From contig NZ_JODM01000009.1 of the NCBI RefSeq assembly GCF_000717995.1, positions 62,001 to 126,000 of the forward strand: 64,000 nucleotides of DNA, written 5' to 3'. Within the stretch, counting starts at the first letter, position 1. Each line of letters opens with the position of its first letter. This document shows positions 1 through 9,515 of the stretch, piece after piece. A model generated the notes under the pieces. That model saw only the letters and a list, made by a program, of their open reading frames with translations. It was not told the origin of the DNA and searched no databases. This stretch comes from Streptomyces violaceorubidus. GTDB taxonomy: Bacteria > Actinomycetota > Actinomycetes > Streptomycetales > Streptomycetaceae. Position numbers and translations under genes: made by a program.

Positions 1-28
1 TTCGACGGCAGTTGCCGGCCCGCCGCGG

Positions 29-673
29 TCACCGGCCCCGGCCCGTACCCAGGGTGCGGGGCGGACGGTAGGCCCACTCGCGGTCGGCGTCCGTGATCTC
101 GCGCAGCACCCGGGCCGGGGCCCCGGCGACGACCGTCATCGGCGGCACATGGGCCGTCACCACACTGCCCGCGCCGACCACCGAGCCCCGGCCGACGGTG
201 ACCCCCGGCATGATCAGCGCGCCGGCCCCGATCCACACGTCGTCCTCGACGCGCACCGGCGCCGAGAACTGCGTGCCGTCCCGGCGCAGATCCGGGTGGA
301 CGGGGTGCCCGGTGGTGCTGACGGTCACGTGCGGGGCGAACATCACCCGGTCCCCGACGAAGACCTCGACGTCGTCGACGAGGGTGAGGCCGAAGTTGGC
401 GTACACGTCGTCGCCCAGGCGCACCCGGTTGCCGTAGGCCACGTGCAGCGGCGGCTCGATCCACACTCCCGTGCCGAGCGAGGCGAGCAGCTCCTTCAGG
501 AGCGCCCGGCGGCCCTCGTCGTCCCGCGCGCCGGTCCGGTTGTAGGCGTCCGCCAGTTCCTTGCCGCGCAGGCGTTCCTCCGCCAGGGCCTCCAGCCCCG
601 GGGCGCCGTCCGAGTACAGCTCCCGGGCGGCCATCCTGCGGCGGACCTCGTGCTCACGGGGGTCGGTGGTCAT
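29..673 (-). CDS. Maltose/galactoside O-acetyltransferase (LacA/NodL/Maa family)
   Basis: This 214-residue protein is a hexapeptide-repeat (left-handed beta-helix) acetyltransferase that would move an acetyl group from acetyl-CoA to a sugar hydroxyl in the cytoplasm. The N-terminal Mac domain (about residues 8-60, with [13 protein letters not shown]) is followed by repeats around [16 protein letters not shown]. The catalytic histidine lies in STTGHPVHP (H123). A GGAGA ribosome site precedes the ATG. It is the last gene downstream of the GH42 beta-galactosidase, echoing lacZ-lacA in enteric bacteria, but a strong hairpin (864-894) lies between the two genes, so it may be transcribed separately or only by readthrough. 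The exact sugar acceptor is not determined. Confidence 0.85.
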   Translation of the reverse strand: MTTDPREHEVRRRMAARELYSDGAPGLEALAEERLRGKELADAYNRTGARDDEGRRALLKELLASLGTGVWIEPPLHVAYGNRVRLGDDVYANFGLTLVDDVEVFVGDRVMFAPHVTVSTTGHPVHPDLRRDGTQFSAPVRVEDDVWIGAGALIMPGVTVGRGSVVGAGSVVTAHVPPMTVVAGAPARVLREITDADREWAYRPPRTLGTGRGR

Positions 674-863
674 GCGCTCTCCTCGTGTCCGTACGGGACG
701 GTCGGCAGGGGCGGGCAGGGATCAGCCGGCGGACACGTCCGTCGGCGTCCAGCGCTGGTGGCACCGGAGTCGGGCGGTCAGGCCGTGACGGCCGCGCCCT
801 CGTGGGGTGTGGTGGTGGTCGCTGCGGCGGCCCCTGCCACCCGGTGGCGGGCAGGAGGGGAGG

Positions 864-894
864 GCCCCGGAGCGGGTGCGTGCCGCTCCGGGGC
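864..894 (-). terminator. Strong hairpin after the beta-galactosidase gene
   Basis: Two perfect 12-nt arms (GCCCCGGAGCGG at 864-875 and its complement at 883-894) flank a 7-nt loop. It lies about 25 nt past the stop of the leftward GH42 gene, as expected for a GC-type streptomycete terminator without a long U-tract. Confidence 0.6.
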
Positions 895-917
895 GACCGG
901 AAGGTGCGGGTGTGCGC

Positions 918-2963
918 CTAGGCGGTGGGCGTGCGCAGGACGGCGACTCCCCGGGCCGCCAGGACGACGGCGCCCGCGTCCCCGGTGTCGCCCACCAGGA
1001 CCTCTCCGCTGAGCCCGGGGACGGTCACGGGCTCGTCGGTCCGGTTGACCAGGAACAGGAACCGTCCGCCGGGACCGCGACGCACGGCGGTCTCGACCCG
1101 CCCGCGCACCGGGGCGGGCAGCTCGCTCGTCACCCCGGCCGGCTCCAGCAGCCTCGGCAGCAGTCCGGCCAGCCCCTCGGCGCCGAGCCGGGTGGAGACG
1201 TAGGCGGCCGAACCGGCGCCCGCGCCGCGCCGGGTGACCGCGGGGCGGCCCGCGTGCGCACCGGTGCGGTAGCGGACGAGCACCTCGGTCCCCGGAGCGG
1301 TGACGGTGACGTGGTCGGTCCACAGGCCGCCGGTGCTGTCGTCGTCCAGTTCCACGCTCTGCCCGGCGGGCAGCGGGCCGAACTCCTCGACGCGGATGCC
1401 GAGCAGGTCCCGCAGCGCGCCCGGGTAACCGCCGAGCCACACGTGGTCGTTCTCGTCCACGATGCCGGAGAAGTACGTGGTGACCAGGTGCCCGCCCTGC
1501 TCGGCGTAGCGGGTGAGATCCTTGGCCAGCTCGGCCGGGACCAGGTGCAGCACCGGCGCGATCAGCACCCGGTGACGGCTCAGGTCGGCGCCGGTGGTCA
1601 CGACGTCGGCGCGGATGCCCAGGGAGAGCAGCGCCGAGTACCAGTCGAGCGCCTCCTGGTGGTAGTCGAGCAGCGAGGTGGGGTGCGAGTCCTGCTCGCT
1701 CGCCCACCTCGACTCCCAGTCGAAGAGGATGCCGACCTCGGCCGGCTCCCGCTCGCTCCCGGCGACCGGCGCGAGGGTCTTCAGCGTGTCGCCGAGCGCG
1801 GTGACCGCGCGGAACAGCTCGCTGTCCGCACCGGCGTGCGGGACCATCGCCGAGTGGTACTTCTCGGCGCCGGCCGCCGACTGGCGCCACTGGAAGAAGC
1901 AGACCGCGTCGGCGCCGTGCGCCACGTGGGTCAGCGAGTCCCGGGCCATCTCGCCCGGCCGCTTGGCCAGGTTGACGGGCTGCCAGTTCACGGCGCTGGT
2001 GGAGTGCTCCATCAGGAACCAGGGCCGGCCGCCCGCGATGCCGCTGGTGAGGTTCGCCGAGAACGACAGCTCGTCCCGGGCCTGCGGGTGCGGGACGACG
2101 TAGTGGTCGTTGGCGACGAAGTCCACCTCGCCGGCCCAGTCCGCGTAGTTCATGCCCTTGGTGCCGGGCATCACCATGAAGTTGGTGGTGACGGGTACGT
2201 CGGGGGTCAGCTCCCGCAGCAGGTCCCGCTCCGCGCGCAGGTGATCCTTGAGTGCGTCCGAGGAGAAGCGCTTGAAGTCCAGCTGCTGGGTCGGGTTCGG
2301 GTGCGAGGCCGCCAGCCGGGGCGGCAGGATCTCCTCCCAGTCGCCGTAGCGCTGCGACCAGAACGCCGTGCCCCAGGCGTGGTTGAGGGCATCCGTCGTG
2401 CCGTACCGCGCGCGCAGCCAGTCCCGGAAGGCACGGGCCGCGTCGTCGGAGTAGTCGTAGACGTTGTGGCAGCCCAGTTCGTTGTTGACGTGCCAGGCGA
2501 TGAGGGCCGGGTGCTCGGCGTAGCGCGTCGCCAGCTTCCGCACCAGGCGCAGGGCGTGCTCGCGGAAGACCGGCGAGGTCGGGCGCCAGTGCTGGCGCGC
2601 TCCCGGCCACAGCGTCTCGCCCCGCTCGGTGACCGGGAGGATCTCGGGGTGCGCGGTGGTCAGCCAGGGCGGCGGGGAGGCGGTCGCGGTCGCCAGGTCG
2701 ACGCCGACGCCGTGCTCGTGCAGCAGGTCCATCACCTCGTCGAGCCAGGCGAAGTCCCAGGTGTCCGGGCCGGGTTGGATCCGGGCCCAGGAGAAGATGC
2801 CGAGCGAGACGATGTTCACGCCGGCCGCGCGCATCAGCCGTACGTCCTCCTCCCACACCGCGCGGGGCCACTGCTCGGGGTTGTAGTCGGCGCCGTAGGC
2901 CAGACGCGGGGTGGGCGCACCGTCCGTCCCGCGGTGCGGGCGGGAGTGGAGGGTGGAGATCAT
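918..2963 (-). CDS. Beta-galactosidase, glycoside hydrolase family 42
   Basis: The 681-residue protein has the usual GH42 length and order: a TIM-barrel catalytic domain (about 20-400), a trimerisation domain (about 405-615) and a short C-terminal beta domain. The acid/base glutamate is in AWHVNNELGCH (E162) and the nucleophile in WFLMEHS (E319). There is no signal peptide, so it should act on imported beta-galactosides in the cytoplasm. The ATG follows GGAAGGACCGCC. It is fourth in a leftward operon after two permeases and a binding protein, starting 26 nt after the binding-protein stop. That context implies hydrolysis of a galacto-oligosaccharide delivered by the ABC importer and control by the divergent LacI repressor. 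Confidence 0.93.
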   Translation of the reverse strand: MISTLHSRPHRGTDGAPTPRLAYGADYNPEQWPRAVWEEDVRLMRAAGVNIVSLGIFSWARIQPGPDTWDFAWLDEVMDLLHEHGVGVDLATATASPPPWLTTAHPEILPVTERGETLWPGARQHWRPTSPVFREHALRLVRKLATRYAEHPALIAWHVNNELGCHNVYDYSDDAARAFRDWLRARYGTTDALNHAWGTAFWSQRYGDWEEILPPRLAASHPNPTQQLDFKRFSSDALKDHLRAERDLLRELTPDVPVTTNFMVMPGTKGMNYADWAGEVDFVANDHYVVPHPQARDELSFSANLTSGIAGGRPWFLMEHSTSAVNWQPVNLAKRPGEMARDSLTHVAHGADAVCFFQWRQSAAGAEKYHSAMVPHAGADSELFRAVTALGDTLKTLAPVAGSEREPAEVGILFDWESRWASEQDSHPTSLLDYHQEALDWYSALLSLGIRADVVTTGADLSRHRVLIAPVLHLVPAELAKDLTRYAEQGGHLVTTYFSGIVDENDHVWLGGYPGALRDLLGIRVEEFGPLPAGQSVELDDDSTGGLWTDHVTVTAPGTEVLVRYRTGAHAGRPAVTRRGAGAGSAAYVSTRLGAEGLAGLLPRLLEPAGVTSELPAPVRGRVETAVRRGPGGRFLFLVNRTDEPVTVPGLSGEVLVGDTGDAGAVVLAARGVAVLRTPTA

Positions 2964-2989
2964 GGCGGTCCTTCCGGTGGGGGCGTGCG

Positions 2990-4345
2990 CTACTTCTCGA
3001 CGGTGAAGCCCTGCTCCTCGCCGTACTCGACCGAGGCCTGCTGCCAGGACTTGAGGCCCTCGGCCAGCGTGGTGCCGGAGACGTAGGCCTTGCCGACGGT
3101 GTCGTTGAAGACCGAGTTCGCGTAGACCTGGTAGGGCAGGTACGACCAGTCGTCGGGGACCTCGGCGGCCGACTCGGCGAAGATCTTGTTGGCCTTCTGG
3201 CCGCCGAAGTACGGGAAGGCGGTGTCCTGGAACCTCGTGGACTGCAGATCCGCGGTGGTCGCCGGGAAGGCGCCGTTCTCCAGCCGGGTCCGCACGCCGT
3301 CACCCGCGTTCGCGTACTCGACGAAGGCGTACGCCAAAGCCTCGTTCTTGCCCAGTTCCGGGAGCGCGAGCGCGCTGCCGCCGTTCTCGGCGCTGACCTT
3401 GTCGCCCGCCTTCCACTGGGGCATCGGGGCGACGCGCCAGTCGCCGGAGGCGGACTTCGCGCCGGACTCCAGGTTGGCGGGCATCCAGGCGCCGGTCGTC
3501 AGCGTCGCTATGCTGCCGTCGCCGAGGCCCTTGTACCACTCGTCGGTCCAGGCGGGGACCGAGGCGAGCAGCTTCTCGTCGATGAGCTGCTGCCAGGTGC
3601 CGGTGAAGGTCTTGGCGCCCTGGTCGGAGAAGTCGATCCTCACCTTGGTGCCGTCGACCGCGTACGGCCGCGAACCGGCCTGCCAGGGCATGCTGGTGGC
3701 GAATCCGGCGTCGCCGTTGTCGGCGGTGATGTACGCCTTCGGGTCGGCGTTGTGCAGGTCGCGGGCGGCGTCCAGGTACTCGTCCCAGGTGGTGGGCACC
3801 TTGATGTCGTACTTGTCGAAGACCTTCTTGTTGTAGAACAGCGCCATCGGACCGGAGTCCATCGGCAGCGCGTAGACGCCGTCCGAACCGGCCTTCACAC
3901 CGTTCCACGGGCCGGGGGAGAACTTGGCGGAGAGCTTGTCGGCGCCGAAGGACTTGAGGTCGGTGAGCTGCTTGGTCAGGGCGAACTGGCCCATCGCGTA
4001 GTACTCGACCTGGGCGACGTCCGGGACGCCCTTCTTCGCCGAGATGGCGTTCTGAAGCGCCGTGTACTGGTCCTTGTTGGTACCGGCGTTGACGAGGTTC
4101 ACCTTGACGCCCGGGTGCGCCTTCTCGAAGTCGGTGGCGACCTGCTTCAGCGTGGGCTCCCAGGCCCAGACCGTGAGGGTGCCGCCTTCCTTGAGGGCCG
4201 CCTGTATGTCCGCCTCGGAGACGGCCTTCTGGCTCGTCCCCCCGTCGTCGGAGTCTCCGCAGGCGCTCGCCCCCAGGGCGAGGGCGCAGACGAGGACCGT
4301 GCCGCGCAGGAGGCGGCGCGCGTGCTGGGACAGGTGTGTGGGCAT
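2990..4345 (-). CDS. Sugar ABC transporter substrate-binding lipoprotein (family 1, MalE-like)
   Basis: This 451-residue extracellular solute-binding protein has a lipoprotein signal peptide with the lipid-modified cysteine at about residue 29 (LGASACG). A typical family-1 fold follows, with motifs such as LPMDSGPMALFYNKKVF and TWDEYLDAARDL. The ATG at 4345 was chosen because it gives the signal peptide and has GGAAG 6 nt upstream; the open frame continues much further upstream without coding character. It captures a sugar, probably a beta-galactoside given the GH42 neighbour, for the two permeases encoded upstream. No ATPase gene is present, so a shared MsiK-type ATPase elsewhere in the genome is expected. 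Confidence 0.92.
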   Translation of the reverse strand: MPTHLSQHARRLLRGTVLVCALALGASACGDSDDGGTSQKAVSEADIQAALKEGGTLTVWAWEPTLKQVATDFEKAHPGVKVNLVNAGTNKDQYTALQNAISAKKGVPDVAQVEYYAMGQFALTKQLTDLKSFGADKLSAKFSPGPWNGVKAGSDGVYALPMDSGPMALFYNKKVFDKYDIKVPTTWDEYLDAARDLHNADPKAYITADNGDAGFATSMPWQAGSRPYAVDGTKVRIDFSDQGAKTFTGTWQQLIDEKLLASVPAWTDEWYKGLGDGSIATLTTGAWMPANLESGAKSASGDWRVAPMPQWKAGDKVSAENGGSALALPELGKNEALAYAFVEYANAGDGVRTRLENGAFPATTADLQSTRFQDTAFPYFGGQKANKIFAESAAEVPDDWSYLPYQVYANSVFNDTVGKAYVSGTTLAEGLKSWQQASVEYGEEQGFTVEK

Positions 4346-4411
4346 GGGTGTGCTTCCACTTCTTCGTGGCCGGAACCGGCACCGTTGAGGGTGGGCGGGG
4401 TGTTCGGTGAA

Positions 4412-4461
<50 letters not shown>

Positions 4462-4473
4462 GGAGGGGGAGGG

Positions 4474-5424
4474 CTATTCCTTGACGCTGCCGGCGGCGAG
4501 ACCGGACTGCCAGTACTTCTGGAGCAGCAGGAACGCGGCGATCAGCGGCACGATGGTGAGGAGCGAGCCGGTGACGACGAGGTTGAAGACGGCATCGCCG
4601 CCGGCGGTCGCGGCCTGCTGGTTCCAGCTGTTGAGCCCCAGGGTCAGCGGATACCAGTCGGGGTCCTTGAGCATGACCAGCGGCAGGAAGTAGTTGTTCC
4701 AGGTCGCGACCATGGTGAACAGCAGCACGGTGACGATGCCGGGGGCCAGCAGCGGCAGGACGACGCGGAAGAAGGTGCGCACCTCGCCCGCCCCGTCGAT
4801 GCGGGCGGCCTCCATCAGCTCGGTCGGGATGGCCTCGGTGGCGAACACCCACATCAGATAGAGGCCGAACGGCGAGATGAGGGACGGGATGATCACCGCC
4901 CAGGGGGTGTTGGTGAGCCCCATCTTGCTGAACATCAGGAAGGTCGGCACCGCGAGCGCCGTCCCCGGCACCGCCACCGCGCCGATGACGACGGCGAAGA
5001 CGGCACGCCGGCCGGGGAAGTCGAACTTGGCGAGCGCGTAGCCCCCGAGCACGGCGAGGAGGGTGGCGCCGCCCGCGCCGAGCCCCACGTACAGCAGGGT
5101 GTTGAGCAGCCAGCGGGTGAAGACGCCGTCGTTGTACGTGAACGTCTCGGTGATGTTGTCCCACAGCGCGAAGTCGCGGTCGAACCAGAGACCGGCGGAA
5201 CGGGACAGCCCCTCCTGCGTCTTGGTGGCGCTGATGGCCAGCCAGACCAGCGGCACCAGGCTGTACAGCAGCACGAGTGCGGTGAGGGCGGTCAGCAGCA
5301 TGCTGCGCCGGGGCTTGTCGGCCACGTGCCGGCGCCGGGATGCGCGCAGCCGCGGGACGGGGCCCGAGGTGCCGGACGGAACGGGCGCACAACGGTCGGA
5401 AACGGTGGCGACGGGACCGGTCAT
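4474..5424 (-). CDS. Carbohydrate ABC transporter permease (MalG-like)
   Basis: The 316-residue integral membrane protein has about six transmembrane helices and the binding-protein-dependent permease (EAA) loop, seen as EAARIDGAGEVRTFFRVVLPLLAP. The charged N-terminal 35 residues precede the first helix (MLLTALTALVLLYSLVPLVW). The start at 5424 has a GAGG site and lies 7 nt after the upstream permease stop, so the two permeases are co-translated. It forms the translocation pore with its partner and takes sugar from the downstream binding protein. Confidence 0.92.
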   Translation of the reverse strand: MTGPVATVSDRCAPVPSGTSGPVPRLRASRRRHVADKPRRSMLLTALTALVLLYSLVPLVWLAISATKTQEGLSRSAGLWFDRDFALWDNITETFTYNDGVFTRWLLNTLLYVGLGAGGATLLAVLGGYALAKFDFPGRRAVFAVVIGAVAVPGTALAVPTFLMFSKMGLTNTPWAVIIPSLISPFGLYLMWVFATEAIPTELMEAARIDGAGEVRTFFRVVLPLLAPGIVTVLLFTMVATWNNYFLPLVMLKDPDWYPLTLGLNSWNQQAATAGGDAVFNLVVTGSLLTIVPLIAAFLLLQKYWQSGLAAGSVKE

Positions 5425-5431
5425 CGCTGCC

Positions 5432-6358
5432 TCACACTCCCTTGCGCATGCCGCGCAGCTGCACGGCGTAGGCGACGACCATGGTGATCAGCCCCATGAC
5501 GATGGCGACCGTCGCGGAGTAGTTGTGCTGCTGTCCGTTGAAGGACAGCGCGTAGGTGTAGTAGTTCGGCGTGTAGTCCGTGGTGATGGCGTTGCGCGCC
5601 AGGGGTTGCAGGATGCTGGGCTCGTTGAAGAGCTGGAAGCTGCCGATGATCGAGAAGATGGTGGCGATCACCAGGGCCCCGCGGATGGCCGGGAGCTTGA
5701 TGGCGGTGATGACGCGGATCTGGCCGGCGCCGTCGATCTGGGCCGCCTCGTAGAGCGAGTGGGGCACCACGCGCAGCGCCGAGTAGAAGATCAGCATGTT
5801 GTAGCCGACGAACTCCCAGGTCACGATGTTGCCGATGGAGGCCAGTACCAGGTCGGGGGAGAGCGGGTCGGGCAGCGAGACGCCCAGCGCGCCGTTGATG
5901 TCACCGACCAGGCCGAAGCGGGTGCCGTACATGAAGCCCCACATCAGGGTGGCCACCACGGCGGGCACGGCGTACGGCAGGAAGATCGAGATGCGGAAGA
6001 AGTCCCGGCCGTAGAGGCGTCCGCTGTCCAGGGCCAGGGCCACGAGCAGCGCGATGCCGAGCATGATCGGCACCTGCACGGCGAGGAAGAGCGAGACCCG
6101 GCCGAGCGAGGCCCAGAACCGTTCGTCCCGGAGCGCCTCGCCGTAGTTGTCGAGGCCGACGAAGGTGGTCCCGCCGATCAACTGGTCGCGGAAGAGGCTG
6201 AGATAGACCGAGTACGCGATGGGCGCGAGGAACACCAGGGCGAACACGGCCACGAAGGGACCGAGGAAGCCCCACCCCGTCCAGGAGCGGCGCTCCCGCC
6301 GCACCGGGGGTGGGGCGGGCCGCGGCTCGGCGGCGGCCGGCGGTTGCAGCGTCGTCAT
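5432..6358 (-). CDS. Sugar ABC transporter permease (MalF-like)
   Basis: This 308-residue permease has about six transmembrane helices, the first at GWGFLGPFVAVFALVFLAPIA (from about residue 29), and the EAA loop EAAQIDGAGQIRVITAIKLP. It is the first gene of the leftward sugar operon, with GAGGACGAC just before the ATG. The upstream region holds two palindromic operators shared with the divergent LacI-family gene, so induction probably depends on that repressor. Confidence 0.92.
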   Translation of the reverse strand: MTTLQPPAAAEPRPAPPPVRRERRSWTGWGFLGPFVAVFALVFLAPIAYSVYLSLFRDQLIGGTTFVGLDNYGEALRDERFWASLGRVSLFLAVQVPIMLGIALLVALALDSGRLYGRDFFRISIFLPYAVPAVVATLMWGFMYGTRFGLVGDINGALGVSLPDPLSPDLVLASIGNIVTWEFVGYNMLIFYSALRVVPHSLYEAAQIDGAGQIRVITAIKLPAIRGALVIATIFSIIGSFQLFNEPSILQPLARNAITTDYTPNYYTYALSFNGQQHNYSATVAIVMGLITMVVAYAVQLRGMRKGV

Positions 6359-6393
6359 GTCGTCCTCGCTCGTCCACGTCCTGGAACATCGCC

Positions 6394-6411
6394 GATGTTT
6401 GCGTAAACATC
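6394..6411. promoter_or_regulatory. LacI-family operator 1
   Basis: GATGTTTGCGTAAACATC is an inverted repeat (GATGTTT/AAACATC) with one central deviation from symmetry (GCGT). It lies 36 bp upstream of the first permease gene and has the central CG and AT-rich half-sites typical of LacI/GalR-type operators. Confidence 0.75.
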
Positions 6412-6439
6412 ACGCGCCGGGAGAAAGCGTCGAGCTGTT

Positions 6440-6455
6440 ATGTTTACGTAAACAT
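6440..6455. promoter_or_regulatory. LacI-family operator 2 (perfect palindrome)
   Basis: ATGTTTACGTAAACAT is a perfect 16-bp palindrome whose centre is 45 bp from operator 1, about four helical turns. It lies between the divergent sugar operon and the regulator gene, so one repressor could control both promoters and possibly bridge the two sites. Confidence 0.8.
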
Positions 6456-6547
6456 CTGATGGCGGCATGTCTACACTGCCCCGATGACGACGGTCAAGGG
6501 TCCTTTCGCACCGGGACCGACGACGACAGAGAGGCGGCTGACGGCGA

Positions 6548-7651
6548 GTGAGCACGGCTGAGGAAGTCCCCGCGAGCGCACCCGCGCGTGGCCGGCGCGG
6601 CCGGGAGCGCACGGCCTCCATGGCGGACGTCGCCCGGCTGGCGGGAGTCTCCTCGCAGACCGTCTCCCGGGTCTCCAACGGCTACGCCGGCGTGACCGAG
6701 GAGACCCGCCGGCAGGTGCTCGCGGCCATGAAGGAGCTGGGCTACCGGCCCAACAGCGCCGCCCGGGCCCTCAAACGGGGCGAGTTCCGCACCATCGGCG
6801 TCATCACCTTCACGCTGGCCACCACCGGCAACGTGCGCACCCTGGAGGCCATCGCGACCTCCGCGGCGAGCGAGGGGTACGCGGTCACGCTGCTGCCGGT
6901 CGCCGTCCCCACCCAGGACGAGGTGCGCGGCGCGTTCTCGCGCCTGGAGGAACTGGCCGTCGACGCGGTCATCGTCATCATGGAGGTCCACCTCCTGGAC
7001 GCGGCCTCCCTCAAACTGCCGCCGCACGTCCAGGTGGTCGTGGTCGACTCCGACGCCGGCGACACCTACACGGTCGTCGACACCGACCAGGCCGGCGGCA
7101 GCCGCGCCGCCGTGCGCCACCTGCTGGACCTCGGGCACGACACGGTGTGGCACCTCGGCGGCCCCGAGGACTCCTTCGCAGCCCAGCGCCGCACCGACGC
7201 CTGGCGGCGGACGCTCACCGAGGCCGGACGCACCCCGCCGCCGCTCGTCCGGGGCGACTGGTCGGCGGAGTCCGGCTACCGGGCCGGTCTGGAACTCGCC
7301 GCCCGCGAGGACTGCACCGCCGTCTTCGCGGCCAACGACCAGATGGCCCTCGGCCTGCTGCGCGCCCTGCACGAACGCGGCCGGCGCGTGCCGGAGGAGG
7401 TCAGCGTCATCGGCTTCGACGACATCGCCGAGGCCGGCTCCTTCCTGCCCCCGCTGACCACCGTCCACCAGGACTTCGCCGAGGTCGGCCGGCTCTGCGT
7501 CCGGGCCGTGCTGCGCACGATGCGGGCGCCCGGTCCGGAACGGGGCACGACACTGGTGCCGACCCGGCTGGTGACCCGGGCGAGCACGGCGCCGCCGCCG
7601 ACGCGGAGGCGGGGCACGGCGGCGGACGAAGGGGGCGCAGAGCCGGTTTAG
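6548..7651 (+). CDS. LacI/GalR-family transcriptional repressor
   Basis: The 367-residue protein has a basic N-terminal tail, a LacI helix-turn-helix and hinge (about residues 24-80, with MADVARLAGVSSQTVSRVSN and GYRPNSAARALKRG) and a periplasmic-binding-protein-like effector domain ending in the usual FDDIAEAG and LTTVHQDF motifs. The GTG at 6548 is the best start. It is divergent from the GH42/ABC operon, with two ATGTTT(A/G)CGTAAACAT sites between them, which makes it the likely local repressor. The inducer is presumably the imported galactoside. Confidence 0.92.
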   Translation: MSTAEEVPASAPARGRRGRERTASMADVARLAGVSSQTVSRVSNGYAGVTEETRRQVLAAMKELGYRPNSAARALKRGEFRTIGVITFTLATTGNVRTLEAIATSAASEGYAVTLLPVAVPTQDEVRGAFSRLEELAVDAVIVIMEVHLLDAASLKLPPHVQVVVVDSDAGDTYTVVDTDQAGGSRAAVRHLLDLGHDTVWHLGGPEDSFAAQRRTDAWRRTLTEAGRTPPPLVRGDWSAESGYRAGLELAAREDCTAVFAANDQMALGLLRALHERGRRVPEEVSVIGFDDIAEAGSFLPPLTTVHQDFAEVGRLCVRAVLRTMRAPGPERGTTLVPTRLVTRASTAPPPTRRRGTAADEGGAEPV

Positions 7652-7712
7652 GGGCGGCCGTGAGGGTAACCCCACAAGCCGACCGTCGTCCCCCCACGTC
7701 CGGGAGAGCCCC

Positions 7713-9515
7713 ATGACCCAAGTCGCCGACTACGTGCTCCAGCGCCTGTCCGAGTGGGGCGTCCAGCGGGTGTACGGCTATCCGGGTGACGGCATCAACG
7801 GTCTGCTCGGCGCGTTCGACCGGGCCGCCGGCGAACCGGAGTTCATCCAGGCCCGGCATGAGGAGATGGCCGCGTTCATGGCCTGCGGCCACGCCAAGTT
7901 CACCGGCGAGGTGGGGTGTTGCGTCGCCACGTCGGGTCCGGGCGCCGTGCACCTGCTCAACGGCCTGTACGACGCGAAGCTCGACCACCAGCCCGTGGTG
8001 GCGGTGGTGGGCCAGCAGAAGCGGTTGTCGCTGGGCACCCACTACCAGCAGGAGATCGCCCTCGACCAGCTCTTCGCGGACGTGTCCGAGTACTGCCAGA
8101 TGATCGTGCACCCCGGCCAGGCCCGGCACGTCATCGACCGTGCCTTCAAGACCGCGCTGACCACCCGGGGCGTCGCGACGATCATCATCCCCAACGACAT
8201 CCAGGAGGAGGAGGCCCAGCCCTCCCCGCCCAGGGAGCACGGCTCCGTCTTCTCCAGCGTGGGCTGGAGCCGCCCCAGGGTCCTGCCCGACCTCGACGAG
8301 CTGCGCAAGGCCGCCGACGTCCTCAACGCCGGGAAGAAGGTCGCCATCCTCGTCGGCCAGGGCGCGGCGAACGCGGAGGACGAGGTGAAGGAGGTCGCCG
8401 ACCTGCTCGGCGCCGGCGTCGCCAAGGCCCTGCTCGGCCGCCAGGTCCTGCCCGACGACCTGCCCTACGTCACCGGGCCCATCGGCCTGCTGGGCAGCAA
8501 GGCCAGCGACAACATGATCCAGGGCTGCGACACCCTGCTCATGGTCGGCAGCAGCTTCCCGTACTCGGAGTGGCTGCCCGAGGAGGGACAGGCACGGGGC
8601 GTCGAGATCGACATCGACGGCCGCATGATCGGCATCCGCTACCCCATGGACGCCCATCTCGTCGGCGACTCCAGGGAGACGCTGCGCGCACTCGTCCCGA
8701 TGCTCCAGCGCAAGGAGGACCGGGGCTGGCGGGAGAAGATCGAGAAGGACGTCCGGGAGTGGCACGACCTGTGCGACCGCTGGGCGGGTGAGCACTTCGG
8801 CAAGACCATCAACCCGCAGGCCGTCGCCGCCGAACTCTCCCCGCGGCTGCCGGACGACGTCATCCTGACGGCCGACTCCGGCTCGGGCACCAACTGGTGG
8901 GCGCGCCACCTCCTGCTGCGCGACGGCATGCAGGCCTCCCTCTCCGGCACCCTGGCCACGATGGGCCCGGGCACGCCGTACGCCATCGCGGCGCGGTTCG
9001 CGTACCCCGAGCGTCCGGTGATCGCCTTCATCGGGGACGGCGCCTTCCAGATGAACGGCATGAACGAGATGATCACCGTCAAGCGCTATCTGGACCGCCT
9101 GTCCGGGACGGCGCCGCTGATCTTCTGCGTGTTCAACAACCAGGACCTCAACCAGGTCACCTGGGAGCAGCGCGCCATGTCCGGCGACCCCAAGTACCCG
9201 GGCTCCCAGGACATCCCCGACGTCCCCTACGCCGCCTACGCCGAGCTGCTGGGCCTCAAGGGCATCGTCTGCGCCGACCCCGGGAAGGTCGGCCGCGCCT
9301 GGGACGAGGCGCTCGCCGCCGACCGGCCCGTGGTCCTGGAGTTCAAGGTCGACGCGGAGATCGCACCGATCCCGCCGCACATCATGAAGGACCAGGGCAA
9401 GAAGGCCATCAAGGCGGCGCTGCACGACCCGGAGCTGACCGGCATCGCCACCAAGGGCGTACGCCAGAAGCTCACCGAGTACGCCGGCCACCTCCCGGGC
9501 CGGGGCAGGAAGTGA
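7713..9515 (+). CDS. ThDP-dependent pyruvate oxidase/dehydrogenase-like enzyme (PoxB family)
   Basis: This 600-residue protein has the three-domain acetohydroxyacid synthase/pyruvate oxidase architecture: an N-terminal ThDP Pyr domain with the activating glutamate in [11 protein letters not shown], a central domain and a C-terminal ThDP PP domain with [13 protein letters not shown] and FNNQDLN. It is annotated in streptomycetes as a pyruvate dehydrogenase (cytochrome/quinone)-type or generic ThDP-requiring enzyme; the substrate (pyruvate or another 2-oxoacid) is inferred. GGGAG precedes the ATG. The stop overlaps the GTG of the next SDR gene, so the two are translationally coupled. That suggests the aldehyde or acid product may be handled by the SDR. 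Confidence 0.85.
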   Translation: MTQVADYVLQRLSEWGVQRVYGYPGDGINGLLGAFDRAAGEPEFIQARHEEMAAFMACGHAKFTGEVGCCVATSGPGAVHLLNGLYDAKLDHQPVVAVVGQQKRLSLGTHYQQEIALDQLFADVSEYCQMIVHPGQARHVIDRAFKTALTTRGVATIIIPNDIQEEEAQPSPPREHGSVFSSVGWSRPRVLPDLDELRKAADVLNAGKKVAILVGQGAANAEDEVKEVADLLGAGVAKALLGRQVLPDDLPYVTGPIGLLGSKASDNMIQGCDTLLMVGSSFPYSEWLPEEGQARGVEIDIDGRMIGIRYPMDAHLVGDSRETLRALVPMLQRKEDRGWREKIEKDVREWHDLCDRWAGEHFGKTINPQAVAAELSPRLPDDVILTADSGSGTNWWARHLLLRDGMQASLSGTLATMGPGTPYAIAARFAYPERPVIAFIGDGAFQMNGMNEMITVKRYLDRLSGTAPLIFCVFNNQDLNQVTWEQRAMSGDPKYPGSQDIPDVPYAAYAELLGLKGIVCADPGKVGRAWDEALAADRPVVLEFKVDAEIAPIPPHIMKDQGKKAIKAALHDPELTGIATKGVRQKLTEYAGHLPGRGRK

